Assembly: GCF_000002985.6 (NCBI RefSeq)
Contig: NC_003280.10
Location: 14,752,501-14,816,500, forward strand
DNA from: Caenorhabditis elegans
Lineage: Eukaryota > Nematoda > Chromadorea > Rhabditida > Rhabditidae
Direction: 5' to 3'
Length of the DNA: 64,000 nucleotides
How positions within the stretch are numbered: position 1 is the first letter of the stretch; each line of letters opens with the position of its first letter. The notes beneath the pieces are model-generated. The model was not told the DNA's origin. It did not search any database and worked only from the letters and a program-made list of their open reading frames with translations. The position numbers were made by a program, and so were the translations under genes. Shown piece after piece: positions 25,238 through 38,608 of this stretch.

Positions 25238-25883
25238 GTCATGCACATTTTGGATGAAAATAATTTGTTTTTTTTCCTGTTGTTGTATTTCCTGCTTTAT
25301 TTCCCGCCTTTCCTCTTCATTTTTGGCCAAATTATATAAATTTACGACATTTTTTCAAAAAGTAGCAAAAAAATAAACAAATTCCCCCCTCCCGGTCCCC
25401 ATTTTTGTTATTTTTTTACTCATATTTCCCTATAGATTTCTACTTTTTTTCTCTTTTCTTTCATTCTTCTTTTCCTTCTGTGTTAATAAGTATATCACAC
25501 ACGGCTGATTTACTCAATGGGTAAAAGGTGTGTGTGTGAGAGTTGTTGCAGCCCCCTAAAATTATGTCTGCCTCCCTTCCCCGCCTATATATTTATTTAT
25601 TTTCCGCTATGCACACCCATGCACCCTTTTAATAAACATATTTTTTCATTATTCGTCTTTTTCTCTTTTCTTCATATTTAGATGGGCTTGGAATTAAATT
25701 AAAGTTAAAAAAAAATAATTAAAATAATTCACAGAAAGAGAAAATGAATCTCATCTACCGTAAGACTTAAAGGCGCACGTGCAAAAATATGCTAGTTGGT
25801 CTCGCCACGATTTGGGGTGAGTACGGTGGAATTTAATTTAATTGTTTTTTTCGCACTCGGTTTTCGCAGAGTTCTTCCCCGCG

Positions 25884-28800
25884 ATGCCACCTGACAAAAC
25901 AGTTTTATTAGTGAGTTTTTTGCGGAAAAATCGAAAAAAAAATAATTATTTTAATGAAATTATTCAGAATTTACGCGACTCGGTGAGCAGAATCGTCGAA
26001 AATCTCGGCTTTTCTAGCATCGATGAGGTGGCACACGCGAAACTAGTGGGATTACTCGCAAATGGGCTGGATTCGATGAGCCAAACGTGTCGAGGATTGC
26101 TGGAAAATTGTAAAAACCACAATTTTTAATTGAAAAAATAAATTTTTTTCGAAATTTTTCGATTTTCAGCTGGCAGAACTGCAATTAGCTTGAACACAGT
26201 CGATTTAAAGCATGCTTTTCGTATTCATCGCGTCGATTTGCCCGGTTTAGTTGATTATACACGACAAGTTAGACCGTTTCCGCCGATGGTACTGGAAAAA
26301 ATTATTTTAAAGCTCTAAAATCATTTTCAGAACTCGGAGATCCACGGGGAAGAGTATTTCGGCGAAAAATCGAAGGAAAATGTGCCGGAAATCTTGGGAA
26401 TTGAGAAGAAACCACGGAGAAAACGTCCAGCACGTCTGGTTGAGTAAGTTTCTGCGGAAAGAAATTATTTTGGCAGGATTTTTCAACAGAAATTGAATTT
26501 TCAAAAAAATTCGGACGGAACAGACTAGCCACGCCCATAAAATGGTCGTATCAAAATCGAATTACAAAAAAAATCAATTTGACTGAGAATTTTTTAGAAG
26601 AAAATTGTATTCTTCTCATCAAAATCAACATATTTTTGTTAAATCTTTACTTTTTTCCTTTTTTTCCAAAAAAAAAAAATTCAAAATCAGCCTTTTTTCG
26701 ATAAATATATACATTTTATTTGAAAAAAAAACAACGAAAACAATAAGAAAATCATAAAAATAAGAGAAAATTCAAAAAACGGTCGGAAAAAGACAAAAAA
26801 TGTTAATTTTAATGAAATAATTTCTAAAATTTCATTTAAAAAAAATTCAAAATCAGCATATTTTTTGTTAATTATGTGTATTTTCTTTGAAAAAAGTTTA
26901 AAAATCAACAAAATCAAGAAGAAACTATAAAAACGGAAAATTGGAGAAAATTCCGGAAAAAAACGAGGAATTTTAGGATTTCACAGAAAAATCTGGATTT
27001 TAAAAGAAAACAATTTTCAAAAATTCCAAAAAATTTGAAAATTCATGTTCTTGTTGAGAATTCATGTATTTGAATCTATTCTTAATTTTTAATTTCAAGT
27101 ATATACAAAAAATAATTTCTGGGAAAAAGACAAAATTTTTTTGAAATTATAATTTTTTGAAATTTTTTCTATGTTTCTAGATTTTTATTACAAAAATCAA
27201 AAAAAAATTATTTAATTTTTTTGAAAATCGATTTTTTTTCTCGAAAAATCCAAAATTGCGTTAAAAAAAAGAAAAAAATTTAAAAAACCCTTTTTTTGCA
27301 GATTCCCAGTTTTCGACGACGTTCAGGACACAGATCTCGGCTTCTTCTTCGACCAACCTCCACCTACACCGATTCCCACACCAGTTCCGATTCTCGAACC
27401 TCCACCACCACCGCCACCAGTGCCACCTCTTTCTCCACTCTACAAAGTTCTGGAAATCCCAGCAACACCTTCACCGATTTTTGTAGCTCCTCTGCCGCCA
27501 CCGCCTGCCTACACAACGCCTGATGTGCCGCCTGAGCCAATGTGCTCACTGAGAATCAACTTTGGAAATTCGCTGAAAATCCCGCCGCGAAAAATCATCG
27601 AAAAACCGGTGGAAAAAGCTCCACCGAAAGCGAAAATGACGAGAAAACGAATGATGCGAGCGAAACACGAGAAGCGACTTCGCGAAGAGCAAATTGCGCT
27701 GGAAGAGAGCAAAAAAGAGCAGATCTACGAGAGGAAAAAGCAACGGAAAGAGAAATTGAAGAAAGAGCTCGACCGGCGGCCAAATGACGGAGTTTTACAA
27801 CTGGAAACCGAAGATTTTGACTGGAAACCTCGTCGGAAACGACGGAAGGAGCTGGAAAAAGAACGAGAAGCTGAGGAGGCTGCGGAGAAAAGAAAAAAGG
27901 AAAAAGAACAATTGCCGAGTTTGAAGTTCAAATTTGGCAAGGATGTTGTCGATATGATACAGAAGAAAGGTTTTCAGAGATTTTTTGAGATAGAAATCGA
28001 TATTTTTTTCAAAATTTTGGAAAAAACTCAAAAATCAGGAATAAAAAAACTTTTCGGCAAGTCGAATCAGGAATTTCTGCAATTTCTTTTTGCAATTTCC
28101 GGCAAATCGGCAAATTGGTGAAATTTAAAATTTCCGGCAAATCGGAAATTTTTTTATTTTTTCTCAACATTTTTAGATTTTTTACTACAAAAATCAAAAA
28201 AAAAATTTCAAAAATCAAAAAAAATTTAATTTTTTGAAAATCAATTTTTTTTTCTCTAAAAAATCCAAAATTGCGATTAAAGATAAAAAATAATTTTTAA
28301 AAAAATATTTAATTTTTTTCCGAAAAAAAATCAGCAAAAATGCTGGCTATTCAATTAGCCGGAAATTTTCAATTCCGGCAATTTTCCGATTTGCCGGAAA
28401 CTTTCAATTCCGGCAAATCGGCAAATTGCCGGAATTGAGAATCTCCGGCAAATAGACAAGCCAGCATTTTTGCTGATTTTTTTCGAAAAAAAAATTATTA
28501 TTTTTTAAATAATAAAATTAATATGAATTTCATTAAATTTTAACCTGAATTAAAAATAATTCAGCCTTTTTTATTTTTCAAAATTAATAAAAATCAAAAC
28601 TTTATTTAAAGCATTACTTTCTATATTTTAAGTCAAAATTTTCAGTGATCTTTAAAAAAATAATTTTTTCCCAGAACTCCCTCTTCCGCCGCACAAAGCT
28701 CCAGCCACTGACGAAAATGCTAATAAATTGGAGGCGATTCCTCCCAGCGCGACGAAACCTGGAAAACTCACGGAGAACGGCAAATATCGAGATAATAAAG

Positions 28801-30037
28801 GACGGTTGCAGCCACTTTTGAAAATGAATATTCAATTTAAACGGGTTGACGGTGGTATGTTTGGAATTTTATTTTTTATATACCGAGAAAAAACATTTAA
28901 AATAATTTTTTCCGAGTAAAAATTGTTTTTAACCCAAAAAACCATAAAAGTTCGAATTTACAAAAATTAAATTTTTTGTAAAACATTTCATGAAACTCAT
29001 AATTAAAACTTCTAAAAACTTCTTTATTTGTAAAACTATTTAGAAAACTCATAATAAAATCGAAATCCAAAAAAAAAATTCGAATTCGCAAAAAAGTTCA
29101 ATTTTTCAACAAAAATTCTCAATAAAAATTCGAAATTTCAAAAAATCCATAGTTTTTCGTCATTTTTCCAATTATTTTTCTGATTTTTCAGTTTTCAAAA
29201 AAAAATCTCTGATTTTGGAAAAATCATGAAACCGTGAAAAAACTTTTAAAAAATCAATTTTTTTCAATTTCTCAGAATTATTTATATTCGAGTTTAAAAA
29301 ATTATTTTTTAACCCGTAAAAAACCATAAAAATGAAAATGTACAAATTTTTTTTTGTAAAGCGTTTTAGAAAACTCGCTTCTTCGAAAAAATAATTTTAA
29401 AAATCCGACAATCGAATAATTTTCAATCGTTATTCAATTTTTCAACGAAATATTCCGAGAAAAAATTCTGAATTTCAAAACAAAAATTTGAATTTTATCG
29501 AAAATTGGTCTTAAAACAATATGTTTTTGACTGAAAACTCGAAAATCACAGAAAAACAACTTTCTTTTAAATTCATTTAAAAAAAAACAAAGTGTTCTTT
29601 TGGAAAAACTAATTTTCATACTTTCTTATTTTTCAATTTTTTTCAGAATTTTCTGATAAATCCAAAGTTCACTTTTTTTTCTCAGATTTTTCAGTTTTCC
29701 TTAAAAAAAAACCGCAAAACTTAATTTTGCCAAAAAAAGCACCAAAATCATGAAAAACCAAAAGATCGCCGCAATTTTCAGGAATGCTCATTCACTGCGT
29801 TCGAACAACCAAGCACAACTTGGTAAGAGGCTTGTGGCAGTCTACAGTATCAAAATGCATTTCTAAATCAGGAGTTTTCTCAAAAACAGTTAGATTTTGC
29901 CCGTTTTTTCCCCATAAAAATCTCGAAATTTTCAGGAATTCCCACGAAAACCCGAAAAGTTCAAGCTTCCGCCACCATCACCGATTCCCAAATTACGACT
30001 CAGAAGAAATCCCGATAATACATACTCGAAAATTTGA
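25884..30037 (+). CDS. TAF3/TAF8-like histone-fold (bromodomain-associated) protein
   Basis: Eight exons: 25884-25910, 25968-26109, 26170-26288, 26331-26443, 27302-27969, 28675-28854, 29782-29822 and 29936-30037, with consistent phase, giving 463 aa. The first ~90 residues form a bromodomain-associated histone fold: three helices with the tail GRTAISLNTVDLKHAF then VDLPGLVDYTRQVRPFPP, which resembles the TAF3 and TAF8 N-terminus. The middle is proline-rich (PPPPPPPVPPLSP), followed by a long charged K/E/R helix (about residues 210-300) and a basic, proline-containing tail. No PHD finger is seen, although TAF3 proteins normally end in one. The family pairs with a partner histone fold (TAF10 type) in TFIID or SAGA-like complexes. 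A CAG acceptor lies about 14 nt before the ATG. The stop of the helicase gene is about 650 bp upstream on the same strand, so a downstream operon position is possible but unproven. Confidence 0.72.
28319..28494. repeat. Foldback repeat of CCGGCAAAT units
   Basis: AATCAGCAAAAATGCTGGCT on the left mirrors GCCAGCATTTTTGCTGATT on the right, with CCGGCAAATCGGCAAATTGC repeats between. It lies in an intron of the histone-fold gene. Confidence 0.8.
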
Positions 30038-32734
30038 AAAAAAAACCAACCAAATCTCAAAACTCTCACTTTTTAGGAAAACTTTTCTCTCTCTCTCTCT
30101 CTCAAATTACCGGTTTTTTTTGCTTTCCAACTGCGATGTGCTATGTGCTATTTTTCCAGAATTAGGTCTCTTTTTAATATTTATTTCAATTTTTTACGAA
30201 AAATTTTAATGAATCCAGCAATTAAAAAAAAACATTTTTTATATCAGTAAAAAATCTGTTCGAGTGCGTCAGGGGTGAGCGGCAAGCAATTTTTCCGGAA
30301 AATTGGCGATTTGCCGGAATTAAAAATTTCCGGCAAATCGGCAATTTGCCGGAATGGAAAATTTTTGGCAAATAGGCAATTTAGCGAAAAATGAAAATTT
30401 CCGGTATATTGCCGGAATTGAAAAATTCTGGCAAATCGGCAATTTGCCGGAATTTAAAATTTCAAAAAAAAAAACACATTTTGATTTCAAAATGCAATCA
30501 CGCTCCAGCGCTAATTAGATTTTGGCGGCAAACATGTAAGTTCGAAATTTTTAATAAATTTGCGAAAAATGCTTGAAAATGGAAGAATCTGGCAAAAAAC
30601 TGAAAAAGGTTTGAAAATACGGTTTTGCCACCAATTCCTACCGAGACCCAAGTTATGGAGGCGGGGCGTTGTCATTTGGAGTTGGAGCGCGATTGCATTT
30701 CGGTTCTGAAAAACGCAAGTTTTAATTGTTATTGAAATTTAAAATTTCAAAAAACCGTTCGAAAAAAGGTTTTATTAATTTTTAAAATGGTTTTTTTAAT
30801 TACTTATACTTATAAGTGTCCTTTCTGCCAAACTCCACACGGGCGGCACCGGAAATTCAATTTGCGATATGCTGTTCTTTTGACCTACTTGGCATTCGAC
30901 ATTGCACATGGTGCATACGTGGATTTTTTGAGAATTCGTGAGCAGAATGAGACGACTTTGAAATTAAAAACAATTATACTTTTTCAACAAAAAAAATTCC
31001 ACACCCGCTTCTGGCTTCTTTCATATTTTGAAATGTAAGAGTTTGCCAAATTAGGCCATTTTGACTCGGCCACGGCCGGAACGCCAGAAGCCCGTGTCCG
31101 CAATTTTGCGAAATTTTGGTGCGGAGCTCACACCCCAACAATGAGCTGTTAGGGGAGTGGGGGAACATGCCAATTTTTCCCTTTTTTCTTCCAAGTTTGT
31201 CAGATGCTTCGGCGTTTTGCGAAGTTTTGAAAAAAAAATTAATTTCTACAAGAAATAATGCAAGCTTTCTCCACGGAACAAAGTATTATCTTGTTACAAT
31301 TTTTGCATATTAATTTATAAAATTTGGGCACATTTGAGAAATTTGAAAAAAAATTGTTTTGAAAAACCCTGTCTCCCATTGCACTTTAATTTCGAAAATC
31401 GTCATTTCCGGGTTTCAATATTCTGCATAAAATGCATCAGCAAAAAGAAAGAAGAGAAAATGGGAATTTTCATAACTTTTTTAGTGGATATTGCACGCGC
31501 AGAAAAAGTGGGAAACGTTTGAACAAAATGTGAAAAAAAAATTGGAAAAGATGCACACACACCAAGTTCGTTTGCCTTTTTACTGCCTAGTATATGTTCA
31601 AAATGTTCGTTTTTGGGCTGCATTTTTAGTTTGTTTGAAAGCGAGAAAGTTCGCTCTAATGATTTTTTTTTTTGAAAAAATTGTACTGCAAGTGCGCTCC
31701 ACCGCACGTAACATCTCTGATCAGCTAATTTAGAGTAGGTCAAATTTATACTTCTATTTTTTAGAATTGTGAAAAACTTTTCGATTTCCGATGTCTGAAT
31801 TCAAGTCTTCTGCCGGAAACGGCCAATTTTGAGCATAAAAAAAAAGAATCCCAGATCTGCAAAGAATCTGTCTAGTTTGTTCAATTGCCTCCCCCAAATG
31901 AGGTCACAAATCGGAGACAATTCAATAATCCAGGTCCCCTACCCCCTTTCCAACAAACATTCCTCGCCACCACCCACCCGAAATTTTTTGTGCTTTTTTC
32001 GGACCAAAAGAGCATTTTTCTATTGTTTCCAAAACAAAAATTGTTGAACTCGAACAATGCCTGAACTATACTATTTTTAAAATTTTCCACGTGATTTTTT
32101 TGGATTTGATCAAGTTTTTCAAAATCGGCCCCAACATTCTGAAATTTTCAAATTTTGATCTAAATTATCAACCCCTATCAACTCCAAATTTATCCGCAAG
32201 CTTTTCATAATTATTAATTTTGTTTCCTCATCGAGACCCGAGCCCAAAAAGTCTGACTTCAGCTCTCTTCTCTGATGAAACATTTGATAGTTTCTACTAA
32301 ACGGTCTATTACATCATGTTTTCCCAACGCTTTTCATTGAAAGTAGTGTAAAAGTATAGAAACAAAGTTTATATAAAAATAACCGTTTTCCAGTGGGAAT
32401 TGGAAAAGGTGCTCGAAAGTGACCTGAACATGCCGATTTTTTAATAATCGGTAGTCAACTGGCAAGGAAACATTTTCAAGCAAATTTTGAATTACACGAA
32501 AAATAATGTTTTTTTAAAAATAAATCAAAACTACTATTCATATCTTGACACTAATTGTCAATGAAAAGCGTTGGAAAACATGGTGCAATAGGCCGTTCAG
32601 TAAAATTTCTACAAAACGCTTGCTTACCGAACGCCCGGTTTGCCAGCACATGGTGCAATAGACTAAGCTGTGGAATTTCCCATAAAAACACAATTTTATT
32701 ACACACACACACACACACACACAATAAATGCAAG
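30038..32734. other. Gene-poor stretch between the histone-fold gene and the VMO-I gene
   Basis: AT-rich, with a CT run near 30090, a CGGCAAAT repeat block (30275-30460) and an inverted repeat (32293-32607). Several frames of 60-110 codons are Phe/Lys-rich and lack plausible splice partners. I see no gene I can support. Confidence 0.5.
32293..32607. repeat. Inverted repeat with 49-bp arms
   Basis: TACTAAACGGTCTATTACATC (32293 on) and TGTTTTCCCAACGCTTTTCATTGA are mirrored at 32559-32607 with few changes. The spacer is about 215 bp. Parts of the right arm recur at 32610-32665. Confidence 0.7.
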
Positions 32735-33495
32735 TTAGAAGTCACAGCACCACAAATCCGCGTTGTTGAGACCCGTGTCATCACCGAACCAACCCTGATC
32801 CGTTTCGATTTGCGTATTGATTCCACACACAACTTTTCCAGATTGACAGTACTGATTGCTGCTCCACTCCCCTTTTTGATAATTTAGGAATGTAACTCCT
32901 GAAAGATAGTATTTTCTTATTATTCGATTGCGAGCTTTTACTGTAAACTGGCGTAACTTCAGAACCTGATTAGCATGTTAGATTACTTGGAAAACCAGTT
33001 TCAAAAGTTACAAGAAATTAAACATTACGGAAACCAAAGCTTTAACCATCAAATAATTTTACCTGTAAGTCGGTGCCACGAGTTTCTTTTTCCGTTCGGT
33101 TGACCACAATATAGTTGAAAATTTACTACACCGTAATCATCAAATCTACCGCGTAGAGGCCCTGCTGATCGAATCGCAAAACCAACACCATATTCTCCTT
33201 CAGGGCAGTACTGGAGTTCTAGCCAGTCTCCATGTGGGCCTTCACCACTCTTGAGGTATGTGTCAACCTGATCAGAGCGATTATGGCAAACAAGCTCAAT
33301 TGCATTGATACCGGTCTGATCGCTGAAATATTGGGCATTGTCGTACTTGACCCTGAGTCCACGAACAAATTGGCCAGAAGGACATCTCTTTCCAGTCCAT
33401 TCCCCCCAATTGGTGACACGTGGCGACTGGAGGATTGTGGGCTCAGCACTGATCGCCAAGAGGAGCGAAGCCAAGATGGCAATTGAACGGAGCAT
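32735..33495 (-). CDS. VMO-I domain secreted protein (vitelline membrane outer layer protein I type)
   Basis: Two exons on the minus strand, 33495-33063 and 32898-32735, giving 198 aa. The ATG at 33495 was chosen over an in-frame upstream one because it opens directly onto a signal peptide (MLRSIAILASLLLAISA). The mature protein shows the repeated VMO-I pattern: NWGEWTGKRCPSGQFVRGLR, INAIELVC, then CPEGEYGVGFAIR, FQLYCG and finally EWSSNQYCQSGKVVCGI with NADLWCC. This is the three-fold G-x-W/C pattern of a beta-prism. VMO-I proteins are secreted, originally known from the egg vitelline membrane; the worm homologues have no settled role that I know. A diverged, truncated copy lies head-to-head at 33698. 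An ACACAC run (32700-32722) follows the stop. Confidence 0.85.
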
Positions 33496-33697
33496 TGCTA
33501 ATGGAGACAATGCGTAATGATTGAATATGCTCTTTTCTGTCAAATATATAAGCCTTAGTGGCACGTGGCACGTGAAACGTGGCTTGTTTCAAAAAGTTTA
33601 TTTAATTTTAAACGAAATTATTTAGAATTGCCTATGTTTTTCACGTACCTCATATATTTCACAGCATATTCAATATTACGTTTTTTATCCATTAGCA

Positions 33698-34012
33698 ATG
33701 CTCCGTACACTTGTCATCCTGGCTTCGCTCCTCTTGGCGATCAGTGCTAGGCTCACCACCATCAAGTCGCCATGTGTCACCAACTGGGGGAGATGGGCTG
33801 GAATGAGCCGTTGTCCATCAGGCCAATTTGTTCGTGGATTCAGGGTCAAGTACGAGGACCATGCCTATTGGGATAGGACCGGTATTAATGGAATTGAGCT
33901 AGTTTTCCAGGACTCTAATCAGGTTGACAAATACATCAAGAGTGGTGAAAGCCCAAATGGAGACTGGAAATATTTCAATTACTGCCCTGCAGGGGGACCA
34001 AAATTAATTTAA
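33698..34012 (+). pseudogene. Truncated VMO-I paralogue
   Basis: An open frame of 104 codons opens with MLRTLVILASLLLAISA and continues NWGRWAGMSRCPSGQFVRG, INGIELV and GDWKYFNYCPA, closely matching the first half of the gene at 32735-33495. Similarity stops in the middle of the second repeat, and the frame ends a few codons later (GGPKLI). The downstream half and the second exon are missing. A stretch near 34070 (TACTGGCAAACCAAACG) resembles the part of the intact gene that encodes YCGQPNG, which would mean an internal deletion. The two copies share the sequence around their start codons (TTAGCAATGCTCCGT) in opposite orientation, so they arose by inverted duplication. It could still be expressed as a short secreted protein. 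Confidence 0.65.
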
Positions 34013-37000
34013 TTTTTCAAAACGGAGACAATTATTTTCGGGGATTTTAAAATTTAGCCTAATGCACCATGTACTGGCAAACCAAACGTGCCAGCCTATC
34101 ACGAATACCTTTATACCCACCCCAATCGCCGTTCGACAAATTTATTGTCGACAAATTTGACAAATTGCCGATTTACCAATTTGCCGGAAAAAAAATTTGT
34201 GAAAATTTTCAAAATTTTAAAAATAATGTTCTTCATTCAACAAGTGGTCCTTAATATTTTCTCTCAACTGACAATTTCGAACTTTTCCCTTTTTTTCTAC
34301 AATTCCCAACCCATTAATCAAGTTTTTGTCGGATTTTCCTCCCTGTTTTCTTGAGAGCTCGATGGAGCCAAAGAGCAAAAAAATTCCGATTTAAAAGTCA
34401 AAAAGAGCACGTTGAAATTCATAGAATTCGTGTGTTCTTTTTTTTTTTTTGAAAAAAAAAGATTTTATTTGAATCTGTGTCTAGCATGCTTTTTGTTTTT
34501 TCTCAGATTTCAAGCGAAGAAAATTTTTCCAAAAAAAAAATTCCAGAAAAAGTTATGAGCTCCTTTTTTTTCAAACAAAAAACCTTTTTATTACGTCACA
34601 AAATGCTCAAATCCTACTATGTTGGTAATTCGGTTTATTGCCATTTTTGGGTGTTCCTTCCGATGCGCCATGTGACTGAAAACAGGGCTATTCAAATATT
34701 TTTGGAAATTTGAAAACAAAATAGTTCTTCTTGAAGCTTTAACTCAGATAACCAGATTTGATCTACTTTCAGTGTTTTAAAATATTGAAAATAAAAACGT
34801 TTTTTAGATTCTGAAGTACTTTTCTATAAATTTTTTGGATTTCACCCAAAACCCCTCTTAATTCTGAACACTACAAAAACTCGTAGCTCCGCTCTTCAAA
34901 TTCTTCCCTTGAGAGTTCTCAAAAGTCAGAATAAGAGCGGGAACCACAACCCAAAAAAAGTTTCCGATTTTTGACTTCCTCAAGTCGTTCAGAACGGACG
35001 CTTTTAAGTGGTTCTCTAGAGTTTTTATTTATTTACAAAATAAGTATTTTTCAAAAAATCTATCAAAATACGTGTTTTTTGAAATCAAAAAATCAAATCT
35101 CCACCAATTGCAACTGTTCTTTCTTGAAAAAAAAAACATCTTAAAACTCCTCCGAAACTCTGTTAAGAGAAGCGGTTCCTTGAAAATTTGATTCAGAAAA
35201 ACTTTGGCAACTTTGGCTTCATTCCTATTCCACTTAATAAAACTACAAAAATTTCGAAACTTCTCCTTGTTGAACATAAAATGTGGAACATAAAAAAGTG
35301 AACGAAAATAGACAAGAAGCACACATATTTCACGGATCACTAAACTCTCCATTTTTTGTTTCCATTTTCCAATTGAGCCAATTACTCCATGACGTTTGGC
35401 TCTGGGGAGAGCTTCTGGTTCAAAGCACACAATATTCATGTTTTTATTTTTTGAAAATATTTTATACCAGAAAAACCTAAAAATAACAGTTTAAAAAAAT
35501 TATATAAATTTTAGAAAACAATTTATTTAAAACTCCAATATTTGAGCACACTATTTTTTGTTCAAAAAATTTTGAATTTGGAAATTAAAAACAATTTTAC
35601 AGTAAAATTTGATTTACGGTTCATTTTCGAAATATAATCCGTGATCGAAATTTTCCACGTGGCCGGGTTTTCATGAAAAGTGCATGGTCTTGTTGTTCTT
35701 TTCAAAATTTGCCGCCCAACACTTTTTAAAAATATTATTCCTGAGCTCCAACTAACTATTAGTGACGAATTTAAACATGTAAATCCCAAGAGACGCTTAC
35801 TTTTTTATCTGATAGAACTTTGAATCCCATTTTTGAAAAATAGATTTTAAGTGATCTTGTAAAACAAAATCTAGGCGCATTTTTCACAAATCGGCTGAAC
35901 TTACATTAAGAAAAAATAACAAAATATAATTTTCAAAAAATATATCCATTTTTCACAATATATATATTTTTTTTTTAAATTTTATTTCAAACTTTTTTTT
36001 TCGGAATAAAAAACCAAAAAAAATTTGTTCAGAACCAATTTTGTCAGAAAACTTTTTTAGCCAAAACACCAGAAGAAATTATTGGTTCCGAAAAAAATTT
36101 AACCAAAAAAAGTTTTTCAGAATGAAAAAACCAAACAACTTGTATTTACCAAGAAATTTAAATTTTCCAAAAAAATTCCAAAAATGTTATTTTTCCAAAT
36201 AAAAAATCGATGAGTAATTTTTTTTCCATTTCCTTGTCCCAAAAAAGATAATGATTCACTATTGTTGACCCTTCTACAAATTCTCCAAAAAAAACGACGC
36301 CTCACAGGATGAGCTAGAGATGTTTTGAATTCTCCCACTCTCTATCTTCCGCAAAGAAAAATGAAGGAAAAAAGCCAAAAAGCATCCGTTTTTCCACTTC
36401 CTTTGACACCACACCATTGGATAATTTGGTGTTGTGGCGGCGGGAAAAGGGCGGAGCCCATGTTTTTTGAGCCTCAGGCTGGTGGTGGGAATTTGAAGGG
36501 CGACTGAAACTGGATATTCGCGTCTATTTGCTGAAACACTTGAATTTTTAAGAGGTTTTTATGTAAGGAATTTTAAAAAAAGTTGTTTTTTTGTGTTCTG
36601 AACCTAAAATTAAACATGCCTTATTTTTGGTATTTTTTGGCAATTTTTTTCAGTTTTATAGCAAAAATTATTGAAAAGTCGAAAAAATTAATTAAAGTTA
36701 AATTTGAACAAAATAAGTTTAAAAAACGTTGGTCATCTGCCGTATTGTGATACCTTAAACTTTAAAAATTAAGCTCAAAGTTCTTGAAGTTACAGCGCCC
36801 GACGCTTCACGGTGTTGGTACCCGTGTAGTGTCGATCGCTGTGAAAGTCAAAGCAGCCGACACGTAACCTGCTCCTGAAAACCTTGAATGTGTCGGAAAT
36901 ATTTTTTTTGGCTGCAATCTCTGATGTTTTTTTTTCAAAATTTCGGCTAAATTATAGCTGTCATCTGAAAATGCGGAAATATATTTAACCGCCCATTTCT

Positions 37001-38608
37001 CGGGACAGCTGAACAAAATTCGAAATGGCAGTAATTGTCGCCATGACAATATTTTATATGTTTGCGTGTTCTGGAAAATGATGGATACCACTTCTGGCAG
37101 TCCCGTATTCATTCGGAACTTTTTAAAATATTTCTAGCATTTTTTGTAGTTGTTTGTTTACACCTTTTTCGCTGTGAGACCACCAAACTTCGAAAAAAAA
37201 TTCAAAAATTGTGACGCAATTTTCAAATACTGATTTTTTGAAAATTTTGTTACAATACTAGAGTTTCCATGTAGGCATTAAAACGCCTGCCTGCCTAACT
37301 TTAAGGCGACCTCCGCCTGCCTGCCTGACCTTAAAGCGACATCCGCCTGCCTTTCGCCTCAATCTGAGCTTTATGCTAAATTAATTTTTCCAAAAATGCA
37401 TAGCTTTCGAGTTTCAAGTTAATTTTTTATCAGAAATTTTGAATGACACAGAGTTCTACTTTTTCAAATATTTTGGAGCAGAGTTTCAATTTCTCTATTT
37501 TTCTATACCAGGCTCAACTTGTGAAACTCATACTTCCTCTCTGGGGAGACCTTTGTCCATTTTTTTTCGCCTTTCGAAAAAGGACATATCAATCATTTCG
37601 TGCCATCCTAGAGGAGCTCCGTGGGGATACTACTCGATAAGATTTGCATGGCTTTTGACCTTGAAGCAAAAATTGACATAATTCGGGAAGTCGCGGCAAA
37701 GTTTAGGTCTTTGTTTCACTCTGCTTGACCTCTTTTATTATTGATGAGAAGCTGAAGAAAGGTGTGGAGAGGTCAATATGGGGGTTTTTGCTGTATAGTG
37801 ATATTTTAGACTTTTGAGAATTAAGCTCAAAATTCTAGCGGCCGATGCTTCACTGGTCACCTACTTGTTTTGGTTTTGGTGACCCGTGAGGTGCTGGCCG
37901 CTTTAAAAAACAAAACAGCCGACACTAAGCCTAAACCTTGGATGTGTCGGCTGCTCTTTGGGGGTTGTGGAGTTTAATTTGAAAAATTACTGAGTAGCGG
38001 CCGACACTTCACGGGTCTAATTTTGAAATCCCGTGAAGTGTTTCTGTTCTATTAGGATTTTAATTTCCGAATTATAATACATCAAATTGTTTACGCGTTC
38101 TCCTATTATTTTTTTTCAAAAAAAAGAAAGAAACGTTTCAACGTCCTTTCGCTCTTATTTTCTTCATCCCCGGTTAATTAATTTTGTTTTGTTGGAAAAT
38201 ACCCCCTCCATCCATCTCTTCTCATCCATTTTTCAACGATTCGCGTTTCATTTTTTCCGTTTTTCTAGCTTTTTTCAGACTTTTGGTCTAAATTTTTTTA
38301 ATTAAAAAAATTATTTTTTGTGACTAAAATTTATAACACGTAGGGATTGCTACATATGTCGGGATTAAATTTTGAAACAAAATTTTTTTTTGCAAATTTG
38401 TCATTTTTTGTTCCGGGCGGGGGAGTGCGGGGATTTAAGAACGGGGCTTACATAGTTTAATCGCAACATTTTCTCATTTTTTGTCAGATTTTCTTTCTTA
38501 GAATTGTGCACGTTTTTTTGCTCTAAATGTTTCTTTAAACTACTGTACTTCCAAATTTTTCGTTCTAGATCTCAAATGTTGAAACTCAACTTATGATATT
38601 TGTTCTCA
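34013..38608. other. Long repeat-rich stretch without a supported gene
   Basis: Contains a CGGCAAAT block near 34130, two diverged copies of a repeat with CGACACTTCACGGGTC-like pieces (36780-36900 and 37825-38040), the 37258-37380 repeat, and low-complexity A/T. The longest frame (35029-35439, minus) has noncoding-like composition. Confidence 0.5.
37258..37380. repeat. GCATTAAAACGCCTGCCTGCC dispersed repeat
   Basis: Starts GTTTCCATGTAGGCATTAAAA and contains CGCCTGCCTGCCT pieces. Related copies lie at 56930-57155 and 57748-57955, where both ends are present as inverted termini (GTAGGCGTTAAAACGCC). Confidence 0.7.

Noticed and set aside
30787-31038. Short frame containing CPFCQTPHGRHRKF
   Set aside because: The C-x2-C looks zinc-finger-like but there is no second pair, no splice partner and no supporting context.
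32700-32722. ACACAC run as a functional element
   Set aside because: Ordinary dinucleotide microsatellite downstream of the VMO-I gene.
35029-35439. 136-codon frame on the minus strand
   Set aside because: Phe/Lys-rich composition typical of AT-rich noncoding sequence, no splice partners with matching phase, no recognisable domain.
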